NCBI GenBank assembly: GCA_021781835.1
Contig: JAJXWD010000005.1
Coordinates: 1 to 64,000 of the forward strand
DNA: 64,000 nucleotides
From: Pseudomonadota bacterium
GTDB taxonomy: Bacteria > Pseudomonadota > Alphaproteobacteria > Acetobacterales > Acetobacteraceae
Direction: 5' to 3'
The notes below the pieces were generated by a model, which saw only the letters and a list, made by a program, of their open reading frames with translations, did not search any database and was not told the DNA's origin. Every line of letters begins with the position of its first letter. Positions within the stretch are counted from its first letter, which is position 1. The position numbers and the translations under genes are program-made. Shown piece after piece: positions 8,059 to 16,881 of this stretch.

Positions 8059-8769
8059 CTATCTAAGATTTATTACCGGCCCATCCGCCGTCACCATCGC
8101 GCTAAAGCGCCGGCCAGAGGTCGGGTTGGTCAACAATATCAAATCCCCCGCCCTGCCATCCTGGTCGGCCACGGCAAGCAGGGTCACGGCAATGCCCCCG
8201 CTCTCAACCGTAACCATCACCTGCTGGCCGGCTTTTATCAAAACCGGCTGTTGAATATTTTGTTGCGAAACAACAACACCCGCGGCGATCGACATCAGCG
8301 CCTCCGCGCCAATAACGGGCGCCGTGTCATAAAAAACCTGGCGGCCGGCGAATTTTTCCACCGGCTCGGCCAGCATCATCAAATCCTTGGCGCCAATCAC
8401 GCTGCCCGCCACAATCGGCCGTGCCGCCACCACCACACGCTCCGATTGAGCCACCTTGACCTGCACATAAAACACCCAGGATGGCCTGGCGCATCTCACC
8501 GCCGCCTGCTCATAGGGAATGACACCGCTCACGCTCACCGCCAAGGGCACCGCGCAGGCCGACATATAGGCCACCCCATCCACCGCCCCTATTTGCAGCG
8601 TCGCCCCAGGCGGTGTCAGCGGCAACACGGCATTTTTCACCGCCACCGCCACCGCTTGGGGGCTTTCCCCGCTTGGCGGCTCGGCTATGGCTGGGCCTGC
8701 CAGCACGCCAAAGCCGGCGGCCGCCAGGCACCACAGCCTCACCAGCCGGCCAGCCCCGCGCGGCTTCAT
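8059..8769 (-). CDS. flgA: Flagellar P-ring assembly chaperone FlgA
   Basis: 236-aa periplasmic protein with a signal peptide (positively charged MKPRGAGRLVR, hydrophobic LWCLAAAGFGVLAG, cleavage near AIAEP). The C-terminal two thirds form SAF-type beta-clip domains: VVVAARPIVAGSVIGAKDLM (the common AARxIxxGexItxxDL motif) and VLIKAGQQVMVTVESGGIAV...GDLILLTNPTSGRRFSAMV (typical GxxGdxIrVrNxxSgrvv). FlgA escorts FlgI into the P-ring; flgI itself is not in the window. Starts within the stop of the large transferase gene (ATGA). Confidence 0.93.
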   Translation of the reverse strand: MKPRGAGRLVRLWCLAAAGFGVLAGPAIAEPPSGESPQAVAVAVKNAVLPLTPPGATLQIGAVDGVAYMSACAVPLAVSVSGVIPYEQAAVRCARPSWVFYVQVKVAQSERVVVAARPIVAGSVIGAKDLMMLAEPVEKFAGRQVFYDTAPVIGAEALMSIAAGVVVSQQNIQQPVLIKAGQQVMVTVESGGIAVTLLAVADQDGRAGDLILLTNPTSGRRFSAMVTADGPVINLR

Positions 8770-11700
8770 TCGGCGGCGGGTTGCAGCGCCGTATCAGGCG
8801 CTTTCGCCCCCCCCATCCAGTCGGGCAGCGTCGCCTCGATCGGCGGCAAAGCCAATGCCGCCTCGCGCGTGCGCTTGCCCGCCGCCAGCGTCTCGGGCAA
8901 ATCGGCCATCGCCTGCTTCACCGCCTCCGTCCAGGCGGCCAAGCGGTTGGGCAATTGCAGCGGCATCAGCGCCGCCGGCACATCCAGGCGGTCATCCACC
9001 AGCAGCCGGCACCCGGCCGCGGCCGCCAGCAAGGCCGGGTAATGGTCCAGCGCCGGCTCCGCGCCCACCGGGCGCACCATAAGGTGCGGCCCAAGCTCGG
9101 CCAAGGTCTTGGCCCAGGCATATTCAGATTCCGGCGGATCAATCCGCCCCATCGCTCCGTCATACGCCCCGCCGGGGCGCTGCACCACAATCCAGGAAGC
9201 CAGATCCAGCGTCGCCTGGATGAGGTCAGCCATCCAAGCTGGCGCCACCCCCTCATCCACCCACAAAATACGCGGCCTGGAATTCATCCCCTTGCCGAAC
9301 TCCAAATCCCCCCAGACATGGCGCGACAAAGCGGGCCGCCACAGCTCGACCGTGCAGCCAGGGGGGCATAATTTCTGCACACGCGTGGCCAGCCCGGGAG
9401 ACGTGGCCACGGCCCGCGCCATATGCGCCAGGCCCCCGGCCAGTTCATCTCCCGGCAGCGCCGAGAAAACGGCAACATAATCCGGGCTGCCGGGCTGCGC
9501 GTCACGCTCGGGGTTCACCCTCACCCATATCGCGGGCGCCCGGCGGCCAATATCGCCGGCGCTCGGCAGTTCGGGCACCCAGTCGGCCTCCACCATCCCC
9601 GTCCGCCTCGCCGCCCGCGCCGCGTTCAGCACCGCCGCCCCCCGCTGCGGATCACCGCTGATCACCACGCTGCACGGCTCGGCGGGCGCGGCCCTCACCA
9701 GCCCGGTGCGTGTCTCGGCGGCCAGCAAATCGCCATGCAGCGAGAGCGCGGGGTGATGAAACGGATCCAGCCAGCCCAGCCCGCGCGCCACGTCCGAGCC
9801 GCCCCGGAACGCGCCCATTGCATCCACCTCCACCACCTCCGGCGGCGCCAAAAACGACACGTCCGGGGTCCACACAATGGCCCAGCCCCGCTGGCGGAGT
9901 TGCGCGCACAGATCGATCCACAGCGCATCGCCGCTCAAATCCGCGAAGTGGCATGCCGCCAAAGCGTCCCGGCGCGCCATCAGCCCCGGCGGCGCCACGG
10001 CGCTCACCTCCTGGTCCACCAGCAGCCAGCCGCCGGGGCCTGGATCATCCACCCCATGCCCGGCCCCCAGGCGGGTATCGGCCCCCACCACAATCGGCCC
10101 TTGCACAAAGGCCTGCTGCCGCCCCTCATTGAGGGAAACGGCCAAGGTCCGCCCCCCCACCAGGCCCACGCGCTCATCGTCGAGCCGCAGGCGCAGCCTT
10201 TCCACCCATTGCGGCTGCGCCGCCGCCGCCCGGGCATCGATCACCGTCACAAACGCCGTCGCCGCCAGCGCCAGGGCGGCGCGCAGCCGCGCCGCGCTCC
10301 CGCCCTCATGGTCCGGCGCCACCGCCAAAACCTGCCCGCCCAACGCCGCCTCCTGCGCCCGCACGGCGGCCAGATACTCACGCACCTCCGGCAGCAAGGC
10401 CGTGCCATATAAAATCACCGGCCCCGGCAAAACCGCGCCGGTCAGCAGCCCGGTCAAAAACGCGTCCAGGGTTTTCACATCAACCTTGTCGCACCCCACC
10501 AGAATGCTCACCCCGCCGCCACGGGCCGGGCGTATATGGTGAAACAGCCCGACAAACTGGCGCCCCTGCACCTCACTGGCCAACCCCACCTCGGCCAGAT
10601 GCGCTTTCACCGCCTCGGCGGCCCGCGCGCAAAACACATCCGTCTTGATGTCGTCCCTGCGGGCGCCGGCGCTGCGCGTGAACAGCGTCTCGGGCAGCCG
10701 CACCACCTGCCGTCCCGCCGCCGCCAGCCGGAGCTGGAAATCATATTCCTCCGCCCCCGCGCGTGCCGCGTTAAACCCGCCCAGAGCCACCACGGCCGCG
10801 CCCGCATACCAAACCCAATCGCCAATATAGGCGGCCTGGCGCAGCCGCGTCACATCCCATGCCGGCTTGTACCGCACCCAATCGCCCCCCTCCCGGGGCA
10901 CCACCTCGTCGCAATAAATCATATCGGGCGCGCTGGCCGCCGCCGTCAGGGCAAAACGGGCGCAGGCATCCACGGCCACCGTGTCCCCGGCATTGATCAC
11001 CGCCACATAATCGCTCTCCCGCGCTTCCTCGTTGAGCAAGCGGCAGACGGCCGCCGTCGCGGCTTCAGGCTCATCCGCCACCGTCACCACGCGCGCGCTG
11101 TCCAGCACCACGCGGTCGGCGGCCAGCACCACCACCTTGGGCTTGACCAGAATTTGCCCCTTAAGCGCCTCGAGCGTTTCCGAAATCGCCGCCGCCCGCC
11201 CCGCGGGCGCCACCACCACCACCGAAACCGATGGCAGCCTCCCGCACCCCGCCACCTGCCGCGCCAGCATCGCCCGGCCGCCCTCGTCCAGCCGCTCGGG
11301 CGGGCGCAAATGGCCCGCCCCCACCATCGGCGTCACGGCAAGCCCCCCAACCCCGCCCAGGGCCGGAATCACCCGCCCCTTGCTGGCACCCACCTCGGTC
11401 AGGAAAGCGACGATCTCCGCCGTCTCCGCGGCCAGCGCGTCCCAGCGCGCGGGCGCCAGATCACGCGCGCAGATCATCTCCCATGTCCGCTCCACCAGCG
11501 CGCGCAGGGGCGGAAACACCTGGCGCGCATCCAGCGGCGCCGAGCGGTTGAGGCGCTGGGTGAAATAGGCCGCCGCCGCCTGCGCCCCCTCCGGCCTCAA
11601 CCCCAGCAGATCCAGCCCCAGCTCCCGGTCGATCCGCTCAATCTGCGCCACCGGATCGGCGAGCAATTCATGATACGTCACCCAGCTCCTGGGCAAATGG

Positions 11701-12209
11701 CGCGCCACGGCCTCGGCCGAGGTCGCATAGCTCATCCACAGCAGCAGCGCATGAGCCCGGCTGAGGCCGTTTTTCAACTGTTGGCTGGCCGCCGCCGTCC
11801 ACGGATCCCTGAACACATGCACCACATGCGGCCTGTGGCCCGCCTGCCGGACCACACGCTCATAAATCGGCAATGTCCTGCACAGATGCGGGTGCTTGAG
11901 CCCCCACACCTTGTCGCCCTCGCCAAATCTCTGCCTGACAATCCCCTCGAGCTGCCCGATGAACGGCGCCAGATCCGCCCGCTCAACCCAGCCGCCTTGC
12001 AGCCCCCGCACGTCAGTCCACTCCACCCCCAGCTTGGCGAAGAGATTGACGTCAAAATCGATCAGCTCAGGAATTTCATAAAACCCCAACGGGTTATGCT
12101 CATTCGGATCCGCATCGTTATAGATCTTGACCCCCAACGCCGCCAACGCCCCCGACAAGGCAGACGTTCCGCTTCGGTAATATCCTACCACAAAGACCGC
12201 GTCCGACAT
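8766..12209 (-). CDS. Large sulfotransferase / glycosyltransferase fusion, probable flagellin-modifying enzyme
   Basis: 1147-aa cytoplasmic protein with several domains. Residues 1-290 resemble a PAPS-dependent sulfotransferase: the 5'-phosphosulfate loop VVGYYRSGTSAL (8-18) and a 3'-phosphate-type segment HVFRDPWTA (131-139). Residues 327-560 look like a GT-A (GT2) fold: SVSVVVVAPAGR strand start, INAGD (406-410) in place of the nucleotide-sugar DxD, DEVV, and a GAEEYDFQLRLAAAG acceptor motif (485-499). Residues 566-810 look like a second, degenerate GT-A domain, and the C-terminal 330 residues have a GT4-like feel without clear motifs. It lies between flgL and flgA with an 11-bp gap and a 4-bp overlap. 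Flagellin decoration is therefore the most likely role, but the acceptor and sugar cannot be told from sequence. Confidence 0.72.
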   Translation of the reverse strand: MSDAVFVVGYYRSGTSALSGALAALGVKIYNDADPNEHNPLGFYEIPELIDFDVNLFAKLGVEWTDVRGLQGGWVERADLAPFIGQLEGIVRQRFGEGDKVWGLKHPHLCRTLPIYERVVRQAGHRPHVVHVFRDPWTAAASQQLKNGLSRAHALLLWMSYATSAEAVARHLPRSWVTYHELLADPVAQIERIDRELGLDLLGLRPEGAQAAAAYFTQRLNRSAPLDARQVFPPLRALVERTWEMICARDLAPARWDALAAETAEIVAFLTEVGASKGRVIPALGGVGGLAVTPMVGAGHLRPPERLDEGGRAMLARQVAGCGRLPSVSVVVVAPAGRAAAISETLEALKGQILVKPKVVVLAADRVVLDSARVVTVADEPEAATAAVCRLLNEEARESDYVAVINAGDTVAVDACARFALTAAASAPDMIYCDEVVPREGGDWVRYKPAWDVTRLRQAAYIGDWVWYAGAAVVALGGFNAARAGAEEYDFQLRLAAAGRQVVRLPETLFTRSAGARRDDIKTDVFCARAAEAVKAHLAEVGLASEVQGRQFVGLFHHIRPARGGGVSILVGCDKVDVKTLDAFLTGLLTGAVLPGPVILYGTALLPEVREYLAAVRAQEAALGGQVLAVAPDHEGGSAARLRAALALAATAFVTVIDARAAAAQPQWVERLRLRLDDERVGLVGGRTLAVSLNEGRQQAFVQGPIVVGADTRLGAGHGVDDPGPGGWLLVDQEVSAVAPPGLMARRDALAACHFADLSGDALWIDLCAQLRQRGWAIVWTPDVSFLAPPEVVEVDAMGAFRGGSDVARGLGWLDPFHHPALSLHGDLLAAETRTGLVRAAPAEPCSVVISGDPQRGAAVLNAARAARRTGMVEADWVPELPSAGDIGRRAPAIWVRVNPERDAQPGSPDYVAVFSALPGDELAGGLAHMARAVATSPGLATRVQKLCPPGCTVELWRPALSRHVWGDLEFGKGMNSRPRILWVDEGVAPAWMADLIQATLDLASWIVVQRPGGAYDGAMGRIDPPESEYAWAKTLAELGPHLMVRPVGAEPALDHYPALLAAAAGCRLLVDDRLDVPAALMPLQLPNRLAAWTEAVKQAMADLPETLAAGKRTREAALALPPIEATLPDWMGGAKAPDTALQPAAE

Positions 12210-12220
12210 TTTTCACCATT

Positions 12221-13429
12221 TCAAAGGTAATTAAAAAGACTCAAATTCTGCACCGTGCCAAACGCCTTCATGGCCGCCTGAAGAGAGGTGAGTGTCTGGT
12301 CGAGCTGCGAAATGGCCACGGGCGAATTCACCGCCGTGGCATTGCTCACGCTTGTCTGCAACGCCGTCGATTGGCTGGTATTGCCCGCCGCGATGTTTGA
12401 GATGGCATTCAGCGCAATGCCGTTTTGCGCCTGCGCCGTGGTAATCACCTGCTGATATTGCGACAATGTCGCCAGGCTTTGGTTGAGCACCTGGTTTGTC
12501 TGCGCCACCTGGGCCGGCGTATTCGCCGCCCCCTGCAACGCCCCGGCAATTTGTTTGAAAAGCGCAAATGCCGTCTGCGGGCGCGACGGGCTTATGGTAA
12601 AATTATCCCCCGCCGCCGGGCTGCCGGTCACGTCAAAACTCATGCCGCTGATCTGAATGGTGCCCGCCCCGGCGGCGTTTTTTGTCACCGTGCCGCTGCC
12701 CAGCGTGGTTCCCCCCTGTGTCTCGACATAGCTGCCATTGGCGCCAAACGTCACCACCACGCTCGCGGCGCCGCTCTGAAACGCCGAGGCCTGGGCAAGA
12801 TTGACAACGCCCTGCTGAAGCACCTGCCCGGTGCCGCTATTGGCCGCGTTGGCGGTGACGGATGAAAACCCATCCCCTTGCGTCCCCGACATGAAGACCT
12901 CGCCACTTCCCACCGTCGGCGCCACCTGCCCCTCGCCCACCTGCGCATAAGAGGATCCGCCATCGCCATAATAAGCGATATTGCCGCTGGCATTCACCTG
13001 AAACGGCGTCAGGCTGCCGGCCGTTCCGCCAAACAAATACGCGCCAGACGTGCCCTTGCTGTTGGCCAGCCCCAAAAGCTGCTGCGCCACCGATGTCACC
13101 TGGCTGGCCAGCGTGTTCATGTTCTGGCTGTTGGTCGTCGCGTTCAGCGCCTGCTCCACCACCGCCTGCACGTTATTAAACAGGCTGCTGACCGAGCTAT
13201 AAACATTATTGGTCGCCCCCAGCTGGGCGCTGATCGTGGCTTGATTGGTGCTGTCCGTGCTGAGGGCGGAAACACGGTCATTGGCGGCGGTCGCGGTTTG
13301 ATAAGCCGCCGCCCCCTGGTCTGGGGTCTGCACCGCCACGCCGCTGGCCACTTCCTGCTGTATCCGGCCAAGTTGCGCTTCCCCCTGCGCCAGCGTCGCG
13401 GAGAAATTTGTATAAAACGCCAAATCCAT
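12221..13429 (-). CDS. flgL: Flagellar hook-filament junction protein FlgL (HAP3)
   Basis: 402-aa flagellin-like junction protein. The N-terminal helix (LGRIQQEVASGVAVQTPDQGAAAY) corresponds to the flagellin/FlgL pattern LxxLqxqlaSGkrIxxPsDDPaaa; further FlgL traits are LNATTNSQNMNTLASQVTSVAQQLLGLANSK and GAYLFGGTAGSLTPF (consensus YlFsGtxtxxxPF). The C-terminal D0 helix is present (SPVAISQLDQTLTSLQAAMKAFGTVQNLSLFNYL). The partner FlgK is not in the window. Separated by 2 bp from fliJ and 11 bp from the transferase gene. Confidence 0.92.
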   Translation of the reverse strand: MDLAFYTNFSATLAQGEAQLGRIQQEVASGVAVQTPDQGAAAYQTATAANDRVSALSTDSTNQATISAQLGATNNVYSSVSSLFNNVQAVVEQALNATTNSQNMNTLASQVTSVAQQLLGLANSKGTSGAYLFGGTAGSLTPFQVNASGNIAYYGDGGSSYAQVGEGQVAPTVGSGEVFMSGTQGDGFSSVTANAANSGTGQVLQQGVVNLAQASAFQSGAASVVVTFGANGSYVETQGGTTLGSGTVTKNAAGAGTIQISGMSFDVTGSPAAGDNFTISPSRPQTAFALFKQIAGALQGAANTPAQVAQTNQVLNQSLATLSQYQQVITTAQAQNGIALNAISNIAAGNTSQSTALQTSVSNATAVNSPVAISQLDQTLTSLQAAMKAFGTVQNLSLFNYL

Positions 13430-13431
13430 GC

Positions 13432-13866
13432 CTAGCCACCTTTTGATCTCGCCCGAGACACACGCAGGTCAATCTGCTCGTCCATCTCTTTACGCATCAA
13501 ATTACTTTCGGCTTTCTTTATGTCCTGGGCCTTCCCTTCATTGAGACGAATTATTTTCTTTTCCAGTCCGCTTATTATAGCTTGGTTAACCTCCAGACGC
13601 TCCCTCACCGTCTCCGCGCTTTTGGCCAGCTTCTCCCCATGGCGCCGTGTCGTTTCCGCCAGCTTCATCGCCGTCACGATCATGCTGCCGCTCACCAGCT
13701 CTCCCCCCGTCCAAGAGCCCCTCATCCTCCTGGCATATTCGTCAAGCAGCCGCTCCTGCCGGGCCAATTCGGCATGTTTCGCCTCCATCTCCCGCGCGGC
13801 CTCCCGCAAGCGCAGCTCCTTCTGCTCGTTCATCACAATCAGCCTTTGCCATGTCCTGCTGTTCAT
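13432..13866 (-). CDS. fliJ: FliJ-like export chaperone/stalk
   Basis: 144-aa, highly charged, almost entirely coiled-coil protein (EQKELRLREAAREMEAKHAELARQERLLDEYARR... to ERLEVNQAIISGLEKKIIRLNEGKAQD...). FliJ forms the central stalk in the FliI hexamer and links it to FlhA. Its sequence is poorly conserved, so length, coiled-coil nature and position 6 bp after fliI carry the call. Confidence 0.75.
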   Translation of the reverse strand: MNSRTWQRLIVMNEQKELRLREAAREMEAKHAELARQERLLDEYARRMRGSWTGGELVSGSMIVTAMKLAETTRRHGEKLAKSAETVRERLEVNQAIISGLEKKIIRLNEGKAQDIKKAESNLMRKEMDEQIDLRVSRARSKGG

Positions 13867-13872
13867 CTGGTT

Positions 13873-15198
13873 TCACACCACCTGCCGCAACGCCGCCACG
13901 CTGGCCTCCATTCCCATTTCCTCACCGACAGTCTGGCGCAAAAACCCTTCCATCGCCGGCGCCTTTCGCAGCGCCTCATCCAACACCAGGTCGCGGCCGG
14001 GCGTGTAGCCGCCAAAATCAACCGCATCCTGCTTTTGTTGCTTATAAGTCCACAAGGATCTGAATTTGGTGGCCAGACGCACATGCTCATCCGGCACCAC
14101 CGCCCCCATGACACGCGACAACGACGCCGCGATATCGATCGGCGGGTATATGGCCGCCTCCGCAAGCGCCCGCGATAATACAATATGCCCATCCATCACC
14201 GACCTGGCGGTATCGGCGATCGGATCGCTGATATGGTCATCCCCCTCGACCAAAACGGTATAAATGCCGGTAATCGCCCCCTCCTTCTCAACCCCCGTGC
14301 CCGCCCGCTCGACATAAGCCGCAAGCGCGCCAAACACCGAAGCCGGATACCCCCGCGCCACAGGCGGCTCGCCAGCGGCCAGCGCCACCTCCCGCAGCGC
14401 CATCGCCAGCCTGGTCAGCGAATCCACCATCAGCAAAACATTCCGGCCAGACGCCCGAAAATACTCCGCCACCGCAACGGCCCGGTAAGCGCCATGCACC
14501 CGGCTGATCGCCGTCTCATCCGCCGGCGATGCGATCACCACCATTTTCTCGCGCGCCTCGCCAATATGGCTCTCGATAAACTCGCGCACCTCCCGCCCGC
14601 GCTCCCCGATCATGCCAACCACCACCACATCCGCGCGCGCAAACCGGGCGATCATCCCCAAAAGCGTGGTTTTGCCCACGCCCGAGCCCGCGAACAGCCC
14701 CACCCTCATGCCCTGGCCAATCGTCAACAAACCATTGATCGACCTCACCCCCACATCAAAGGGCACTGTCAGTTTATGCCGGTTCAGCGGATTTTTACTG
14801 GACGCGATCATCGGCCAGCCCGTGCGCAAGATCGGCGCCCTCAGCCCATCAATCGGCTCGCCGCGGCCATTGAAGACCCGCCCCAGCATGGCCTCCCCCA
14901 CCATGATCTCCGGCGGCCTGGGCCGCACAAACACCCGACCGCCCTTGATCACCCCCCTTGTACCGCGCTCCGCCATGATGACGAGGCCGCTATCATCAAA
15001 CCCCACCACCTCGCCATTCAGCTCGGCACCCCCAACGGTTTCAACAACGCACTTCGCCCCCACCGGTGCCTTGACAAGGCTGGAATGAAGCACCTCGCCA
15101 TCACATTTCACCACCCTGCCGAATTTTCTGAACGGATCCGCCGGCATCGAGCGGTCTATACGGGCCAGTACATTTTTCAAAACCCGTTTATGATCCAT
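13873..15198 (-). CDS. fliI: Flagellum-specific export ATPase FliI
   Basis: 441-aa cytoplasmic F1-beta-like ATPase that powers and organises flagellar protein export. Walker A is GLFAGSGVGKTTLLGM, followed by GMIGERGREVREF and Walker B VLLMVDSLTRLAMALRE. The catalytic-core PVARGYPASVFGALAAYVERAG segment and the GAITGIYTVLVEGDDHISDPIADTARSVMDGHIVL stretch are diagnostic. The ATG at 15198 (MDHKRVLKNVL) is preferred: the frame stays open to 15300 but that extension lies inside fliH and has no FliI similarity. With this start it overlaps the fliH stop by 11 bp. Confidence 0.96.
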   Translation of the reverse strand: MDHKRVLKNVLARIDRSMPADPFRKFGRVVKCDGEVLHSSLVKAPVGAKCVVETVGGAELNGEVVGFDDSGLVIMAERGTRGVIKGGRVFVRPRPPEIMVGEAMLGRVFNGRGEPIDGLRAPILRTGWPMIASSKNPLNRHKLTVPFDVGVRSINGLLTIGQGMRVGLFAGSGVGKTTLLGMIARFARADVVVVGMIGERGREVREFIESHIGEAREKMVVIASPADETAISRVHGAYRAVAVAEYFRASGRNVLLMVDSLTRLAMALREVALAAGEPPVARGYPASVFGALAAYVERAGTGVEKEGAITGIYTVLVEGDDHISDPIADTARSVMDGHIVLSRALAEAAIYPPIDIAASLSRVMGAVVPDEHVRLATKFRSLWTYKQQKQDAVDFGGYTPGRDLVLDEALRKAPAMEGFLRQTVGEEMGMEASVAALRQVV

Positions 15199-15835
15199 CT
15201 TCTTTTCCAAAAATATCCAGCCCGTCCCGGATGAGCGAAAGCTTCGCCTGGATGGTCCCATCCCACCCGACATTCTGAAATTGATCGCCCGAGAGGCCAA
15301 AAATCTCCACCGAAACGCCGCCCTTCACCACTCCCTCATCGCCAATATAATCAACCTTATGCCCGCCCCCCTCCGCCGCCAAAATCGCCAAATCTTCGGG
15401 GTTGAGCCTGACCTCGACCGTTTTCGCGAAACTGAATTCAGAGATCTCGGCGAAAATACGCTTCAAAACCCGCCGCCCATTCTCCGCCACCGAAACGCCC
15501 GACAGCCCACATATCTCAACAATCTTGAAGGCGCTCTGCAAAACAATATCTTCAAACCCCTCCTCAAAATTCTTCAACGGTGCCGCGATCTCATCAACAG
15601 CCCGCCCCAAAGCCTCCTCTATATCCGCCAATCTCTGCTTGTAGGCTTGTCCTTCTAATTTAGCCGCCCGCTCGCCAGCCGTATAACCATCCCCATACGC
15701 AGCCTGTCTGAGCCTTTCCAGCTCGGCCTTCACCCGTCTGTCAATTTCAATTTCGTTATCAGCCGCCAAGGCATCATTTGCCTCCAGCACCACATTCAGA
15801 ACTTCGCTCTTATTCGCTTTCCTGACAAAAGCCAT
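15188..15835 (-). CDS. fliH: FliH-like regulator of the export ATPase
   Basis: 215-aa protein. An N-terminal charged helical region (EIDRRVKAELERLRQAAYGDGYTAGERAAKLEGQAYKQRL) contains the AYxxGyxxGxxxA-type glycine-repeat motif typical of FliH/SctL. The C-terminal domain (ALGRAVDEIAAPLKNFEEGFED...VEVRLNPEDLAIL...GGVSVEIFGLSGD...) resembles the V/A-ATPase E-subunit-like fold, including the RLNPEDL motif (family vrlnPeDl). It inhibits and docks FliI. Lies 5 bp after the small membrane gene and overlaps fliI by 11 bp. Composition is already clearly more AT-rich than fliI's 3' end. Confidence 0.88.
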   Translation of the reverse strand: MAFVRKANKSEVLNVVLEANDALAADNEIEIDRRVKAELERLRQAAYGDGYTAGERAAKLEGQAYKQRLADIEEALGRAVDEIAAPLKNFEEGFEDIVLQSAFKIVEICGLSGVSVAENGRRVLKRIFAEISEFSFAKTVEVRLNPEDLAILAAEGGGHKVDYIGDEGVVKGGVSVEIFGLSGDQFQNVGWDGTIQAKLSLIRDGLDIFGKEDGS

Positions 15836-15840
15836 GATTT

Positions 15841-16065
15841 CTATTCCGAATCAGTAATTTTTTGGATTGATTTATTAACAATTAAGATCATCGGCGCAAT
15901 TACCGTCGCACAAGACATCCCAATCACGACAATCAGTATAAATCTGATCCCAAAGGCCAAACCACTGCTGAAATCAAAATTCACCGGCTGATGCCCAGCG
16001 GCCCAAACCGCCGCAACGGAAAATCCGATCACAACAGGCTTGACGGTCATTTCCTTTTTTTTCAA
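15841..16065 (-). CDS. Small two-helix membrane protein of the flagellar operon, unknown
   Basis: 74 aa. Two hydrophobic segments: about residues 8-22 (VVIGFSVAAVWAAG) and 38-66 (AFGIRFILIVVIGMSCATVIAPMILIV), with a Lys-rich start. I do not recognise the family. It is 5 bp upstream of fliH and 15 bp after motB, fully embedded in the operon, so it is probably translated and may be a stator or export-apparatus accessory. It is far too short for FliL, and FliO usually has one helix. The reading frame could be checked by conservation in relatives. Confidence 0.6.
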   Translation of the reverse strand: MKKKEMTVKPVVIGFSVAAVWAAGHQPVNFDFSSGLAFGIRFILIVVIGMSCATVIAPMILIVNKSIQKITDSE

Positions 16066-16080
16066 TTTGCCTCCTAACCG

Positions 16081-16881
16081 TCACGGGGCTTCATCAGCCG
16101 CCCTGACAACCACGACAACACGCCTGTTCTTTGCCCTGCCAACATCGTTCGCATTATCGGCGATCGGCGAAAATTGGCCAAACCCCTGGGCTGACAAGGA
16201 ATCCCCATCAACCCCAACGGATTGAAACAGCTCAACCACAGTCACCGCCCTCTCGGCGGAGAGCGACCAATTCGATGAAAATTGCGCCGTAGAAATCGGC
16301 TGATTATCCGTATAGCCCTGAACGACAATTTTAAACTGCCCTGGCAATTGCGCCAAACCTCCCCCCACCTGCTTCAAAAGCGCAACCGCGTCCGGCTTCA
16401 ATGTCGCCTGACCAGACTGAAACAGTACCGACGCATCCAGCTGTATGGTCAACGACAATGGCGAACTGGTAATCGACACCGACTTTTGAGCCACCAGCGG
16501 CTGAAAAATCGAGGCCAGCTTCAATTGCAATGCGGCAAGATTTTTTACTTCTTTCTCTATCTGCTTCCGCATGTCATTCGACAGATTTCCTTTTTTATTC
16601 TGATCAACCGGTTTAGGTATATTTATTTTTTGTAAAATGCCATTGGAGGCCCCAGGCTGTGTTACAATTACACTGGGTGGTGTTCCATGAAATGCCTTAA
16701 CAAAGGCTTCCGCCAACTCATCTTCCTTATGCTTGTTTCTAGTTGACGATGCGTAAAGAACAACAAATGTCGCCAACAGTAAAGTCAGCAAATCGGCATA
16801 AGATATAACCCAGCGCTCATGATTAGGATGTTTTTCCTGATCATGGGCTTTCCTGCGGCGCTTCCTGTTGGCGGCGCTCAT
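16081..16881 (-). CDS. motB: Stator protein MotB
   Basis: 266-aa inner-membrane, peptidoglycan-anchored stator subunit. The single membrane helix (WVISYADLLTLLLATFVVLYA, 24-44) carries the essential ion-binding Asp30 in the SYADLLTLLL motif. A periplasmic OmpA-like domain follows (about 130-255), with GYTDNQPISTAQFSSNWSLSAERA and NRRVVVVVRA matching the MotB/OmpA peptidoglycan-binding pattern. The Lys/Arg-rich cytoplasmic tail NRKRRRKAHDQEKHP is typical. Overlaps motA by 4 bp (ATGA). Confidence 0.95.
   Translation of the reverse strand: MSAANRKRRRKAHDQEKHPNHERWVISYADLLTLLLATFVVLYASSTRNKHKEDELAEAFVKAFHGTPPSVIVTQPGASNGILQKINIPKPVDQNKKGNLSNDMRKQIEKEVKNLAALQLKLASIFQPLVAQKSVSITSSPLSLTIQLDASVLFQSGQATLKPDAVALLKQVGGGLAQLPGQFKIVVQGYTDNQPISTAQFSSNWSLSAERAVTVVELFQSVGVDGDSLSAQGFGQFSPIADNANDVGRAKNRRVVVVVRAADEAP

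Noticed and set aside
6616..9042. 808-aa open frame on the plus strand opposite flagellin and flgA
   Set aside because: Arg/Gly/His-rich with no family resemblance; runs antisense through three recognised genes and the intergenic leader.
10536..12230. 564-aa plus-strand frame opposite the sulfotransferase/glycosyltransferase gene
   Set aside because: Composition of an antisense frame; the minus-strand protein has a P-loop and GT-A motifs and overlaps its neighbours as an operon gene should.
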